Shown here piece after piece: positions 1-9,478 of a DNA stretch of 64,000 bases. The stretch's first letter is position 1; each line of letters opens with the position of its first letter. The stretch is from Sinorhizobium alkalisoli (GTDB lineage Bacteria; Pseudomonadota; Alphaproteobacteria; Rhizobiales; Rhizobiaceae). The DNA lies in contig NZ_CP034910.1 of assembly GCF_008932245.1 (NCBI RefSeq), forward strand, positions 124,001-188,000, read 5' to 3'. The position numbers were made by a program, and so were the translations under genes. Under the pieces are notes generated by a model that ran no database searches, was not told where the DNA came from, and worked only from the letters and a program-made list of their open reading frames with translations.

Positions 1-134
1 CGCCGGCAATGCCGACGACAGGCGGCGCAGCCGCCGGAGCCATCGAGGACAGCCGGAATGACAGCCATACCCATCTCACCTGCGCCACGACAGCTTGCGG
101 CAATCAATGGCACGTTGAAAAGGGGTAAGGCGGA
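1..134 (+). other. 3' end of the gene upstream of phnJ, presumably phnI (frame unresolved)
   Basis: Only the tail of the preceding gene is in the window. In phn operons phnI normally precedes phnJ, so a phnI C-terminus is expected. All three forward frames are open from base 1 for some distance: one stops at 59-61, one at 126-128 and one at 136-138, the last overlapping the phnJ start as ATGA. The PhnI C-terminal tail is variable, so I could not choose the frame from sequence. An AAGGCGGA ribosome-binding site precedes the phnJ ATG. Confidence 0.35.
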
Positions 135-1028
135 ATGAACGACCTCGCCACCTACAATTTCGCCTATCTCGACGAACAGACGAAGCGGATGATCCGACGG
201 GCGATCCTGAAGGCGATCGCCATTCCCGGGTATCAGGTGCCTTTTGCCTCGCGCGAAATGCCGATGCCCTATGGCTGGGGCACCGGCGGCGTGCAGGTCA
301 CCGCCGCGATCCTCGGGCCTGACGATGTGCTAAAGGTCATCGACCAGGGCGCCGACGACACGACCAATGCCGTCTCGATCCGAGCCTTCTTCCAGAAGGT
401 CGCCAATGTCGCGGTCACCACGAGAACGAAGGAGGCGACGATCGTCCAGACGCGCCACCGCGTCCCCGAGGAGCCGCTCAGGGACGGCCAGACGCTCGTC
501 TATCAGGTCCCGATCCCCGAACCCTTGCGCTTCCTTGAGCCGCGCGAGACCGAAACGCGCAAGATGCATGCGCTCGAAGAATACGGCCTCATGCATGTGA
601 AGCTCTACGAGGACATCGCCCGCAACGGCCATATCGCCACCACCTACGCCTATCCGGTAAAGGTCGAGGGCCGCTATGTCATGGACCCCTCGCCGACCCC
701 GAAATTCGACAATCCGAAGATGCATATGTCCGCGGCGCTGCAGCTTTTCGGCGCCGGCCGCGAGAAGCGCATCTATGCGGTGCCGCCCTTTACCGAGGTC
801 GTAAGCCTCGATTTCGAGGACCATCCCTTCGAAATTCAGACCTTCGACAGACCTTGCGCGCTGTGCGGCGCCGAAAACGTCTATCTCGACGAGGTGGTGC
901 TCGATGACAAGGGCGGACGCATGTTCGTGTGCTCCGACACCGACCATTGCGAGGACCGGCGGGCCCATGGTCATGCCGGCCCCATGCTCGCTCGCCCCGA
1001 GCATCTAGGAAAGGAGGCCGCCCGATGA
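135..1028 (+). CDS. phnJ: Alpha-D-ribose 1-methylphosphonate 5-phosphate C-P lyase PhnJ
   Basis: This is the radical-SAM subunit of carbon-phosphorus lyase, which cleaves the C-P bond of ribosyl methylphosphonate phosphate to give methane (or another alkane) and a cyclic ribose phosphate. The 297-aa protein has the diagnostic C-terminal cysteine set CX2CX21CX5C at Cys241, Cys244, Cys266 and Cys272: three iron-sulfur cluster ligands plus the thiyl-radical cysteine, in the spacing known for E. coli PhnJ. Full length for the family. It ends inside an ATGA overlap with phnK, so the two are translationally coupled. The order phnJ-phnK-phnL is the conserved one for C-P lyase operons. Confidence 0.97.
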   Translation: MNDLATYNFAYLDEQTKRMIRRAILKAIAIPGYQVPFASREMPMPYGWGTGGVQVTAAILGPDDVLKVIDQGADDTTNAVSIRAFFQKVANVAVTTRTKEATIVQTRHRVPEEPLRDGQTLVYQVPIPEPLRFLEPRETETRKMHALEEYGLMHVKLYEDIARNGHIATTYAYPVKVEGRYVMDPSPTPKFDNPKMHMSAALQLFGAGREKRIYAVPPFTEVVSLDFEDHPFEIQTFDRPCALCGAENVYLDEVVLDDKGGRMFVCSDTDHCEDRRAHGHAGPMLARPEHLGKEAAR

Positions 1029-1801
1029 GCGCTGCACCGCTCCTCAAAGTCAACGACGTGTCGAAGTTCTATGGGAGCCGCATCGGCTGCCGCAATGTCT
1101 CCTTTGAGCTCTATCCAGGCGAAGTGCTTGCGATCGTCGGCGAGTCCGGCTCCGGCAAGACCACGCTGCTCTCCTGCCTGTCTACACGGCTGATGCCGAC
1201 CTCCGGCATTGTCGAATACCGCATGCGTGACGGCCGGTACGGCGATCTGGCGCGCATGGGCGAGGCGGAGCGCCGCTTCCTGATGCGTACCGACTGGGGC
1301 TTCGTACACCAGAACCCGGCCGACGGGCTCCGGATGACGGTCTCGGCCGGCGCCAACGTGGGTGAACGACTGATGGCGGTCGGCGGCCGGCATTATGGCA
1401 GGATCCGCGCCACCGCCGGCGATTGGCTGAAACGCGTGGAGATCGGAGAGGATCGGATCGACGACCAGCCGCGCGCCTTTTCCGGCGGCATGCGCCAGCG
1501 CCTTCAGATCGCCCGCAATCTCGTAACCTCTCCGCGCCTGGTCTTCATGGACGAGCCGACCGGCGGCCTCGACGTCTCCGTGCAGGCCCGACTGCTCGAC
1601 CTCGTGCGCGGGCTCGTCCACGACCTGGGGCTCTCGGCGATCATCGTCACGCACGACCTCGCCGTCGCACGCCTCCTGTCGCACCGGATGATGGTGATGA
1701 AGGACGGCGCCGTTATCGAACAGGGGCTCACCGACCGGGTTCTCGACGATCCGCGCGAGCCCTACACGCAGCTTCTCGTCTCATCGATCCTGCAGGTCTG
1801 A
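1025..1801 (+). CDS. phnK: C-P lyase ABC-type ATPase PhnK
   Basis: PhnK is an ABC-family ATPase that docks on the PhnGHIJ core complex; it is not an importer subunit. The 258-aa protein shows Walker A (GESGSGKTT), the ABC signature (FSGGMRQRLQIARNL) and Walker B (LVFMDEPTGG), followed by the H-loop THDLAVARL. An in-frame upstream extension exists, but the ATG at 1025 overlaps the phnJ stop as ATGA and begins the family's normal N-terminus (MSAAPLLKVNDVSKFYG), so I start there. Confidence 0.95.
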   Translation: MSAAPLLKVNDVSKFYGSRIGCRNVSFELYPGEVLAIVGESGSGKTTLLSCLSTRLMPTSGIVEYRMRDGRYGDLARMGEAERRFLMRTDWGFVHQNPADGLRMTVSAGANVGERLMAVGGRHYGRIRATAGDWLKRVEIGEDRIDDQPRAFSGGMRQRLQIARNLVTSPRLVFMDEPTGGLDVSVQARLLDLVRGLVHDLGLSAIIVTHDLAVARLLSHRMMVMKDGAVIEQGLTDRVLDDPREPYTQLLVSSILQV

Positions 1802-1865
1802 CGCATGATGCCGAAAGGCGGAACCCCGATCACGGACAGTTCATGCGGCAAGGAGAATGAAAATC

Positions 1866-2573
1866 ATGGCTACTCCGCTTGTTGTTTCAGAAGTCTCCAA
1901 GAGCTTCACCATGCACCTGCGCGATGGGGTCCGCCTGCCGGTGGTGGATAACGTCTCCTTTTCCGTCAAGGCCGGCGAATGCGTCGTTCTCGGCGGTCCT
2001 TCAGGCGTCGGCAAGAGCTCGATCCTGAAGATGCTCTACGGCAATTACGGCGTCGATGAAGGCCAGATCCTGATGGGACATGACGGTGGACTCGTGAACC
2101 TCGCCGCGGCCGAGCCGCGCCTGGTGCTTGAAATCCGCCGAATCACGCTCGGCTATGTCAGTCAGTTCCTGCGCGTCGTGCCGCGCGTCTCCGCCCTCGA
2201 CATCGTGGCCGAACCCCTGCAGGGGCGCGGGGTCGCGATCGAGGAGGCGCGCGAACGGGCGGCGGAGCTGCTGTCGACACTCAACCTGCCGAAGGCCCTC
2301 TGGGACTTGCCGCCCGCCACCTTTTCCGGCGGCGAGCAGCAGCGCGTCAACATCGCCCGCGGCTTCATTACCGACCACAAGATCCTGCTGCTCGACGAGC
2401 CAACCGCCTCGCTCGACGCCAGGAATCGTGCCGTCGTCGTCGAAATGATCGCCGCGAAGAAGGCCGACGGCACGGCGCTCGTCGGCATATTCCACGACGA
2501 GGAAGTACGCGACGCCGTCGCCGACCGTACCATCGACGTGTCGCAGTTCTCGCCGAGGAAAAGTGCCGCATGA
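1866..2573 (+). CDS. phnL: Phosphonate C-P lyase ABC-type protein PhnL
   Basis: PhnL is the second ABC-type ATPase of the C-P lyase system, required with PhnGHI for forming the ribosyl phosphonate triphosphate intermediate. The 235-aa protein has Walker A ([10 protein letters not shown]), signature [15 protein letters not shown] and Walker [11 protein letters not shown]. Two ATGs lie nine bases apart (1857 and 1866). The GGAG at 1852-1855 is only one base from the first but about ten from the second, so 1866 is preferred. It overlaps the next gene by ATGA at 2570-2573. Confidence 0.94.
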   Translation: MATPLVVSEVSKSFTMHLRDGVRLPVVDNVSFSVKAGECVVLGGPSGVGKSSILKMLYGNYGVDEGQILMGHDGGLVNLAAAEPRLVLEIRRITLGYVSQFLRVVPRVSALDIVAEPLQGRGVAIEEARERAAELLSTLNLPKALWDLPPATFSGGEQQRVNIARGFITDHKILLLDEPTASLDARNRAVVVEMIAAKKADGTALVGIFHDEEVRDAVADRTIDVSQFSPRKSAA

Positions 2574-3184
2574 GCAAGAGACTGGGCATCGAACCCTTTA
2601 TCCATCCGACCGCGGGCGTCGTGAATTCGACGCTCGGCCACTATACGGAAATCCAGGAGCGCTCGCGCCTCGAGGAAGTCGAGTTCGGCGACTATTCCTA
2701 TATCATGCAGGACGGCTCGATCTGGTGCGCAACCATCGGCAAGTTCGTCAACATCGCCGCGGCCGTGCGCATCAACGCCACCAACCATCCGACATGGCGC
2801 GCGACGCTGCATCATTTCACCTATCGCGCCCCAATGTATTGGGACGACGCCGAGCCGGATCACGACCTTTTCGCCTGGCGTCGCCAGAACCGCGTCACCA
2901 TTGGCCATGATGTCTGGATCGGCCATGGCGCCACGATCCTTCCCGGCGTGACCATTGGCAATGGCGCGGTGATCGGCGCCGGCGCCGTCGTCTCCAGGGA
3001 CGTCGCCGCCTACACGATCGTCGGCGGCGTGCCCGCCAAACTCATCCGCGCGCGCTTTACCGCGGAGATCGGCGAGGCCATGGACCGGGTTGCCTGGTGG
3101 GATTGGGACCATGCCAGGCTGCGGCGCGCGCTCGACGATTTCCGTCACCTCTCGGCTGAAGAGTTTTTGATGCGCTACGGGTGA
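2570..3184 (+). CDS. Phosphonate-cluster hexapeptide-repeat acetyltransferase
   Basis: This 204-aa left-handed beta-helix protein is of the transferase-hexapeptide type found inside phn operons. Hexapeptide repeats run through the C-terminal half ([16 protein letters not shown], then [17 protein letters not shown]), ending in the GGVPAKLIR motif typical of CAT/DapH-like acetyltransferases. N-acetylation of aminoalkyl phosphonate intermediates is a plausible role by analogy with PhnO, but the substrate is inferred. It begins in an ATGA overlap with phnL and closes this operon, meeting the next gene convergently at 3194. Confidence 0.85.
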   Translation: MSKRLGIEPFIHPTAGVVNSTLGHYTEIQERSRLEEVEFGDYSYIMQDGSIWCATIGKFVNIAAAVRINATNHPTWRATLHHFTYRAPMYWDDAEPDHDLFAWRRQNRVTIGHDVWIGHGATILPGVTIGNGAVIGAGAVVSRDVAAYTIVGGVPAKLIRARFTAEIGEAMDRVAWWDWDHARLRRALDDFRHLSAEEFLMRYG

Positions 3185-3193
3185 CCCGTTGGG

Positions 3194-3739
3194 CTAATTC
3201 ACGGCGAGGAGACAGACATAGCAGATGACGGTGACGAGCAGGGCGCGGAAGGCAAAAGCCACACAGCGGTATTTGCTGCAGGCGATCGCCGAAAGCACAT
3301 CGGCATTCTCGACGTACTGGCGCAGGAGATAGGATCGGTCGCCGCCACCCGCGGCCTCCAGAAAACCGGCACGATGGGCCGGCCAGGCACCCCAGAACAA
3401 AGTGGTCGACGTGGCGCTCTTCCGCGGCAAGACGACGAGAATTGCCGATATGATTGTAACGATCGATGCCAGCGCCAAGACGGCCGACAATACCATCGGC
3501 AATGACTCGCCCCCTACATAGCGATGCCATGTAAAGACACCCCTTCCTTCTTGCGAAGAAATTAAAAAAGCGAACATGAAAGTGAAGATATAGGCTGCCT
3601 TCTGATCTGACATCTTGATCTGATCATAAAAAATGTCGTTGATTTTGCGGATGTGATCGTAATATTCCGGCCCCGCATCGCGGGTACTCAGACATTCGGC
3701 CGCGCCGTCCAGTTTAAGCAGGTTTCCGCCCGCGCTCAT
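3194..3739 (-). CDS. PycTM-like (DUF5706) three-helix membrane protein
   Basis: The 181-aa protein matches the architecture I know for DUF5706/PycTM, the membrane effector family of Pycsar anti-phage systems: an N-terminal helix with a DQKAAYIFTF segment leading into the first membrane span, a second span near residues 80-104, a soluble segment containing LFWGAW, a late helix with SKYRCV, and a terminal span near residues 160-180. The open frame extends upstream across the divergent gene, but the ATG at 3739 gives the family-length product. It is divergent from the FecR-barrel/CHASE2 cyclase operon. No PycC-like cyclase lies on its own strand. Family call from memory; partner and function are unproven. 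Confidence 0.6.
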   Translation of the reverse strand: MSAGGNLLKLDGAAECLSTRDAGPEYYDHIRKINDIFYDQIKMSDQKAAYIFTFMFAFLISSQEGRGVFTWHRYVGGESLPMVLSAVLALASIVTIISAILVVLPRKSATSTTLFWGAWPAHRAGFLEAAGGGDRSYLLRQYVENADVLSAIACSKYRCVAFAFRALLVTVICYVCLLAVN

Positions 3740-3872
3740 CGCCAACAACCCCTCATGTGCTGTTTCAGCTTTATTACACCGTCGCAATAAAACAATCCTG
3801 CCCAAAAGAGCGATCTTGACTTTTCGCCCGCCGAATTCCACTGGATTCATGCAACGAGGGGATAAATCGCTG

Positions 3873-6800
3873 ATGCGGGCGACACTTAAAGGGGCATGCC
3901 TGGCCGCAATCGCACTTGTTGCGTCAGGACCGGCGTCTGCCGAGCGGTTGCCGCGTCCGACGCCTGTCGCCGGCTCCGTCATCTCCCGCAAGGCCGGCGA
4001 GGAAGTGCGCTTCGTCGACGTATCCAACTGGCAGATCGTCGATCTCGCCCAGGACCTCCTGGCCGGAGACGTTCTGCGAACCAACGCCACCGGTGCGCTC
4101 GCCGTGCTCTTTGCGGACCGGACGCAGATCCGGCTGGGGCGGAACACGGCCCTCCGCGTCAAAGAGATCGGCCAGGGCGACACCAGTCTCGAACTGCAGT
4201 CGGGCACGATCTGGGCACGCGCCGAACGCGGCGGCGACGGCCTTGCGGTCGACACGCCCGCCGCAACCGCTGCCATTCGCGGCACGGATTGGACGCTGAC
4301 CGTCGGTGCCGACGGCAAGACCTCGCTCATCGTCCTTGAAGGCGTGGTCGAACTGAAAAACGCCTTTGGTAGCGTAACGGTTGAGCAGGGCGAGGGCGCG
4401 GTGGCGGCAATCGGCAGCGCGCCGACCAAGATCGTCATCGTTACCCCGAAAGACCGCGAGCAGATGCTCTTCCATCTGTCCCTGCGCGATGCCTTCGTCT
4501 GGATGCCGCCTTCGCCGCTTAAGGTCTCCGATATGCGTCGGGAACGCGGGCGGATCGAGGCGCAACCGGCGTCCTCCCGGACCGCCGAGGACTGGCTGAC
4601 CCTGGCCGAAATCCACCTGACGCTCGACGGGCGACAAAAGGCGCTGGCTGCAGTCGATCAGGCGCGGCGACGAGGCCTTGATCGGTCGCAGACCGCGCGT
4701 GCCACGCTGATAGAGGCGCTCATTGCCGGCTCCGAGAACCGCCAGGACGATGCGGCCAGGCTGTTTGCAGAGGCAGCGCCTGGGCTCGACGCCAAACGCC
4801 GCCCCATCGCCGACTATGGCGGATATTTCGCCCGCGCGCTTGCCAATCCCGACCGGGTCGAGGATCCTCCCCGTCAAGCGGCCGGCGCCTATGGCGCGCT
4901 GGCCGCGGCTTGGACGGCGGGGTTCCGGACCGATATCCGTGCCGCGATCGAGACACTCAAAAGAGCCGAAAGGCAGAACCCGGACGATGCCACTCTACCC
5001 GCCGCCCGCGCGCAATTTGCGATGCTGCTCGACGATCGTGAGGAGATGCGCGACGGCATCGACAGGGCGCTGGCGATCGATCCGGACGATCCGACTGCAC
5101 TCGAAGCGCGCGCGAACTATCGACTCCACATCGAAAACGACAAAGAAGGCGCGCTTGCCGATCTCGAGCGGGCGCTGATGACCGCGCCCGGTTCTCCGTC
5201 GATCTGGAATTCGATCGCCCTCGTTCAAGGCGAGCGGGGTAACCGCCGCGCCGCTGAAAGGGCGCTCAGGAAGGCGATGGAATTCGATCCGGCAGACCCG
5301 CTCTATCACGCCAATCTTGCGATCCAGTACCTGGACGAATTGCGGCTCGCCGAAGCCAAACGCGAGATCGATGCGGCGCTGGCGATCGATCCTTCCTTCG
5401 ATGTGATGCTGGTTGCGCGTGGGCGATATCACATGCAGAACGGGAACATGGACAAGGCGGTTGAAGATCTGCTCGCCGGCTCGACCGCCAACCCGGCCTA
5501 TTCCAATGCCCAACTCCTGCTCGCGGCCGCCCATTACGAAAAGGGCGACCGGATACCGGCCGCCCAGGCACTCGACAACGCAGACAGGCTCGACCTCAAT
5601 GATCCCGTCGTCGCGCAGGTCCGCACGGCCATCGCCATCGATGCCTATGACGCGGATGCAGCGATCCGCAACGCCCAGGACTTCATGCGACGCGTCCGGG
5701 CGCAAGGCGGCGACACGGCGGCCCTTGGTGCCAACCAGGAAGCGGGATCGACGCTTAACGACGCCTTCCGCCTGCAGGGTCTCGACGCCTGGGGCCAGTA
5801 TTACGGCGATGTTGTCTTTGATCCCTTCACCGGCGCAAGCTACGTGGACCAGGCAGTGCACGGCAGCGTCAATCCGTTCTTCAACAATTACGACTTCGCC
5901 GCGGACGCGATCGCCAACACGGTCAATCCCACCAGTTTCTCCGCACTCGTCCAGGGGCTGCTGATCGAGCCGCACATGCTGGCAAGCCGCGAGCGCACGG
6001 CCAACCTGCTGCGCTCGCCGTTCCTGGAGGCGGAGCTTGGCGGCGGCTTCATCGCCAATGAAGATCATACCGGCTGGATAGGAGAAGCGGCGATCCGCGG
6101 ATTGACGCTATCCCCGTTCCCGATCAGCGTCTACGGCACGTTCCAATGGGAGGAGCCGAGGGACACGGTAGATCTCGCGGGAGGGCGCATGGAGCGCGAA
6201 TTGCGAATCGTCGGTGGCAATGGCTACGTCACGGCCAGTCCAACTCCCGACGACCGCATCGTGAGCTTCGCGAATTATTCGGACGTGGACGAGTTCCAGG
6301 AATTTCTGCCCGCTCCGCCGGACGTCAACATAGGCGACAATTCCTCCGGGGTCATTTCCGGCCTCGCCTGGAGTCACACATTCGACTACCGCAGTGTCGG
6401 CAATGCCGCCCTGTTTTTCAAGGAACTTCGTACCGACGATAGCGTCACCATTCGCGACGCGGTCGGCGCCGGGAGCAGCCTTGATGTCGAGGCAAAGGAG
6501 CGAACATACGTCGCCGCGGTCAATCACATGTACGGCGTTGGAGACCTGACGTGGCGTTATGGCGCTGAAGGTGGAAGAGTCCGGACCGACACCGCGACTC
6601 GTGCCAGCCTCATCTTTCCACCGGTACTGCCACTCCCACCTTCCTTCGAGTCATCTGTGCGGGCGGTGGCGAAGGCTTATGTAAATGGGCTTTACGAGAT
6701 CGCGCCCGACCTCAAGGTCGAAGGCGCACTGTTTGCCCGCTACATCGAGGACGTCAATGACAACCATACCAGACTTGAGCCGCAGCTCGGGGTCGCCTGG

Positions 6801-7469
6801 GCGCCGACCGAAGGCCACTGGCTGCGTGCGGCTGTCCAACGCGAAGGCTATAGCTTCGGCGCGGCGACGCTCGCGCCGATCGGCATCGTCGGTCTGCAGC
6901 CCAACCAATTCCTGATTGGCCCCACCGGATATGCCGACACGCTGGCACTCCACTGGGACGCCGAATGGAACGAGCGGTTCTTCACCGCGGTCGATTATCA
7001 GCATCAGGAAATTCGCGGAGGCTCGGTCAATGTTCCATTCTCGACGACGGAATTTGTGTTCGACAAGGCTAGAGCCGATCGCGTGGCGCTGACCGCAAAT
7101 CTCGCACTTGGCCACGGCCTCGGGCTCTCTGCGACCCTGGCCCGCATGGCAAGCGAAAACCTCTCGGCGGGGAGCAGTGGCGATCTTCCCTTTCTGCCGG
7201 AAAATGCTGCCCAAGTGGCGCTGACCTGGGTCAACACCGCTAATGTCAAAGCAACAATCGCTGCGAATTATGTCGGCGAGCGCAGAGATCTTGCCGCGAC
7301 GCTCGACGACTTCTGGACGCTCGACGCGACACTAAAGTGGGAACCCTTCGACAAACGCATCGACGTGGAGCTCGCCGGCTTCAACCTGCTTGACGAAGAA
7401 TTCGAACTCCGCAACGGCTTGCCCGGCTGGGGACCGACCGTGAAGGGCACGGCCAGAGTGCGGTTCTGA
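3873..7469 (+). CDS. FecR domain - TPR - outer-membrane beta-barrel protein
   Basis: The 1198-aa protein has a signal peptide ending ASA (about residue 22), a FecR-type periplasmic domain (about 24-185, with DVLRTNATGALAVLF and AAIRGTDWTL), TPR-like helical repeats (about 235-610), and a beta-strand-rich C-terminal half (about 630-1198) ending in a C-terminal Phe (ARVRF), as in outer-membrane barrels. The TonB-receptor-like barrel assignment is an inference from composition and the terminal Phe; no TonB box or plug was recognised. The start at 3873 is chosen because GAGGGG lies just upstream and the signal peptide follows; in-frame ATGs at 3816 and 3849 would add a non-signal extension. Its stop overlaps the cyclase start by one base. 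Confidence 0.75.
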   Translation: MRATLKGACLAAIALVASGPASAERLPRPTPVAGSVISRKAGEEVRFVDVSNWQIVDLAQDLLAGDVLRTNATGALAVLFADRTQIRLGRNTALRVKEIGQGDTSLELQSGTIWARAERGGDGLAVDTPAATAAIRGTDWTLTVGADGKTSLIVLEGVVELKNAFGSVTVEQGEGAVAAIGSAPTKIVIVTPKDREQMLFHLSLRDAFVWMPPSPLKVSDMRRERGRIEAQPASSRTAEDWLTLAEIHLTLDGRQKALAAVDQARRRGLDRSQTARATLIEALIAGSENRQDDAARLFAEAAPGLDAKRRPIADYGGYFARALANPDRVEDPPRQAAGAYGALAAAWTAGFRTDIRAAIETLKRAERQNPDDATLPAARAQFAMLLDDREEMRDGIDRALAIDPDDPTALEARANYRLHIENDKEGALADLERALMTAPGSPSIWNSIALVQGERGNRRAAERALRKAMEFDPADPLYHANLAIQYLDELRLAEAKREIDAALAIDPSFDVMLVARGRYHMQNGNMDKAVEDLLAGSTANPAYSNAQLLLAAAHYEKGDRIPAAQALDNADRLDLNDPVVAQVRTAIAIDAYDADAAIRNAQDFMRRVRAQGGDTAALGANQEAGSTLNDAFRLQGLDAWGQYYGDVVFDPFTGASYVDQAVHGSVNPFFNNYDFAADAIANTVNPTSFSALVQGLLIEPHMLASRERTANLLRSPFLEAELGGGFIANEDHTGWIGEAAIRGLTLSPFPISVYGTFQWEEPRDTVDLAGGRMERELRIVGGNGYVTASPTPDDRIVSFANYSDVDEFQEFLPAPPDVNIGDNSSGVISGLAWSHTFDYRSVGNAALFFKELRTDDSVTIRDAVGAGSSLDVEAKERTYVAAVNHMYGVGDLTWRYGAEGGRVRTDTATRASLIFPPVLPLPPSFESSVRAVAKAYVNGLYEIAPDLKVEGALFARYIEDVNDNHTRLEPQLGVAWAPTEGHWLRAAVQREGYSFGAATLAPIGIVGLQPNQFLIGPTGYADTLALHWDAEWNERFFTAVDYQHQEIRGGSVNVPFSTTEFVFDKARADRVALTANLALGHGLGLSATLARMASENLSAGSSGDLPFLPENAAQVALTWVNTANVKATIAANYVGERRDLAATLDDFWTLDATLKWEPFDKRIDVELAGFNLLDEEFELRNGLPGWGPTVKGTARVRF

Positions 7470-9460
7470 TGGACGATCCCCGGCCGGCCCTTTCCGCTCG
7501 AGCTGCACCCAGGCAGATGGGTGCCGATCGGCTTTCCGCCACCCGGAGAGCGAAGCTCGGCGCCCTCACGATTTTTGTCACAATCCTCGTCTCGCTTGCC
7601 TCGCTCACCAGCGCCTGGACGCTCGCGGACCTTCGAGTCTACGACTATTTCTCCACCTTTAGACGCCCATCCTTGCCTGCGGATGGACCGGTCATCGTCG
7701 CTATCGATGAGCCGTCAATGGCCGAGATCGGCAGTCAATGGCCCTGGCCGCGCGCGCTCCACGCCCGGCTGGTCGAAGCGCTCCGGGAGGCGGGCGCGCG
7801 GGCGATCGCTTTCGACATCGTCTTTGCCGAGCCGGCGGTGGCGGCTGAGAATGATGCGGCGCTCGCCACCGCTCTCGGTCCGGACGTCGTGCTCGCCGGC
7901 GACCTATCGCTGATCGAAACGCCGCAGGCCGAACAGTTCGTGCGCACCGAACCCCTGCCGCTCTTCATCGAATGGGGCGCGAAAGTAGGCATCGCCTCGG
8001 TCCATCTCAGCGGCGACGGCACCTTGCGGCAGGTTCCGACCTATCCGGATGGATTCGCCCTTGCCCTCGCCGGTGTCGCCGGGCGCGAAACCGCCGCGCC
8101 TCCGCAAAATGCTCTGATCCAGAGTTTCGGTCCGCCGCGGACCTATCCGACCTTCTCCTATTACCAAGCTCTGGACCCACCCAATTTCCTGCCCGAAGGT
8201 GTTTTCCGCGACCGCGTCGTGATCGTCGGCCTCAGTCTCCAGAATGCTCCGTCGATCGCCGGCGGCGGGATAGACGCCTTCGCCACCTCCGACACGGTCC
8301 ATTCGCGCAGCCTGGTCGCGGGTGCGGAGATCCAGGCGACCATATACGACAATCTCGTCCACCGACTGTTCGTCCGGCAGGCCGGTGCCGGCATTGCCAT
8401 CCCGGCCACCGTTTTCGCTGCGCTCGCGGCCGCGTTTGCCGTCTTCAAGGCGACAAGCTGGAAAACGCTCGGCGCCGGCACCCTCGCCCTGGCCCTGATG
8501 ATCGTCGGGAGCTATGCGCTTCTCCGTCTGGGGCATCTGTTCGTCTCGCCAATCGGCCCCGCACTCGCCTTCTTCGGCGTTGCGGTCGGCCAGGCGGGCC
8601 TCGACTACGCCGAGGAGCGCCGACGGCGGCGGGCGATCACGCGCGCCTTCTCGCAATATCTCTCGCCGACGCTGGTCGAACGGCTGGCGCAGGACTCGTC
8701 GCACTTGAAGCTTGGTGGAGAGCGGCGCACGCTCACGATTCTCTTCTGCGACATTCGCGGCTTCACGACGATCGCGGAGGACATGAAGGACGACCCGGAG
8801 GGCCTGACGGCGCTGGTCAACCGCCTTTTGACGCCGCTGTCCGACGCCGTGCTGAACCAGGGCGGCACCATCGACAAATATATTGGCGATTGCCTGATGG
8901 CCTTCTGGAACGCCCCGCTCGACGATCCGGACCATGCGCTTCATGCCGTCACCGCGGCCCTCGATATGCTGGCCGCGCTCTCCCGGGTCAACGCCGAACT
9001 CGAAGCCGAAGCCAGGGCCGTCGGGGGCGTGCCGCGCCGGCTTCGCATCGGCATCGGTATCAATACCGGCGAATGCATTGTCGGTAACATGGGCTCCGCC
9101 CGCCGTTTCGACTATTCTGCGCTCGGCGACGCCGTTAATCTTGCGTCTCGCCTGGAAGGCGCATCGAAGCACTATGGCATCCCCCTGCTGCTCGGCGAAC
9201 GCACTGCGGCGCTTGCCGCTTCAAAATATGCGATCGCCGAGCTCGACCGGATCAGCGTCAAGGGTCGGAGCGCGGTTTCGCCCGTTTTCACCGTCGCCGA
9301 GAATGTCACGGCAGTGGCGCTTGCCCGACATCGCGCCTATCTCGAGGCAAAGTATCGCGGCGAGATCACGGTAGACGACGGGCTGTTCGACGAGCTCAAG
9401 ACAGCCCTGCCATCGCTCGCGCGCTATTACGAGAGCGAGCGGGGACGGCTGGTGCAGTAG
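7469..9460 (+). CDS. CHASE2-domain class III adenylate/guanylate cyclase
   Basis: This 663-aa inner-membrane protein would convert an extracytoplasmic signal into a cyclic nucleotide. Layout: a membrane span near residues 30-50, an extracytoplasmic CHASE2 sensor to about 300, three further spans (about 305-380), then a class III cyclase domain (about 415-610). Both metal-binding aspartates are present (ILFCDIRGF and YIGDCLMAFW), as is the transition-state Asn/Arg segment (DAVNLASRLEG). Base-recognition positions appear to be Lys (IDKYIGD) and Ser (DYSALGD), closer to ATP cyclases than to pyrimidine cyclases. Translationally coupled to the FecR-barrel gene (TGATG). Confidence 0.9.
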   Translation: MDDPRPALSARAAPRQMGADRLSATRRAKLGALTIFVTILVSLASLTSAWTLADLRVYDYFSTFRRPSLPADGPVIVAIDEPSMAEIGSQWPWPRALHARLVEALREAGARAIAFDIVFAEPAVAAENDAALATALGPDVVLAGDLSLIETPQAEQFVRTEPLPLFIEWGAKVGIASVHLSGDGTLRQVPTYPDGFALALAGVAGRETAAPPQNALIQSFGPPRTYPTFSYYQALDPPNFLPEGVFRDRVVIVGLSLQNAPSIAGGGIDAFATSDTVHSRSLVAGAEIQATIYDNLVHRLFVRQAGAGIAIPATVFAALAAAFAVFKATSWKTLGAGTLALALMIVGSYALLRLGHLFVSPIGPALAFFGVAVGQAGLDYAEERRRRRAITRAFSQYLSPTLVERLAQDSSHLKLGGERRTLTILFCDIRGFTTIAEDMKDDPEGLTALVNRLLTPLSDAVLNQGGTIDKYIGDCLMAFWNAPLDDPDHALHAVTAALDMLAALSRVNAELEAEARAVGGVPRRLRIGIGINTGECIVGNMGSARRFDYSALGDAVNLASRLEGASKHYGIPLLLGERTAALAASKYAIAELDRISVKGRSAVSPVFTVAENVTAVALARHRAYLEAKYRGEITVDDGLFDELKTALPSLARYYESERGRLVQ

Positions 9461-9478
9461 TGCCGAAATCTCGTCACA

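Noticed and set aside
3740..4438. Long N-terminal extension of the PycTM-like frame
   Set aside because: It would overlap the FecR-barrel gene antisense; the extension is Ser/Pro/Arg/Thr-rich and unlike the family.
3194..9460. Calling this a complete Pycsar system
   Set aside because: The neighbouring cyclase has a CHASE2 sensor and ATP-cyclase-like residues, it is on the other strand, and DUF5706 proteins also occur alone. Kept as a hypothesis only.
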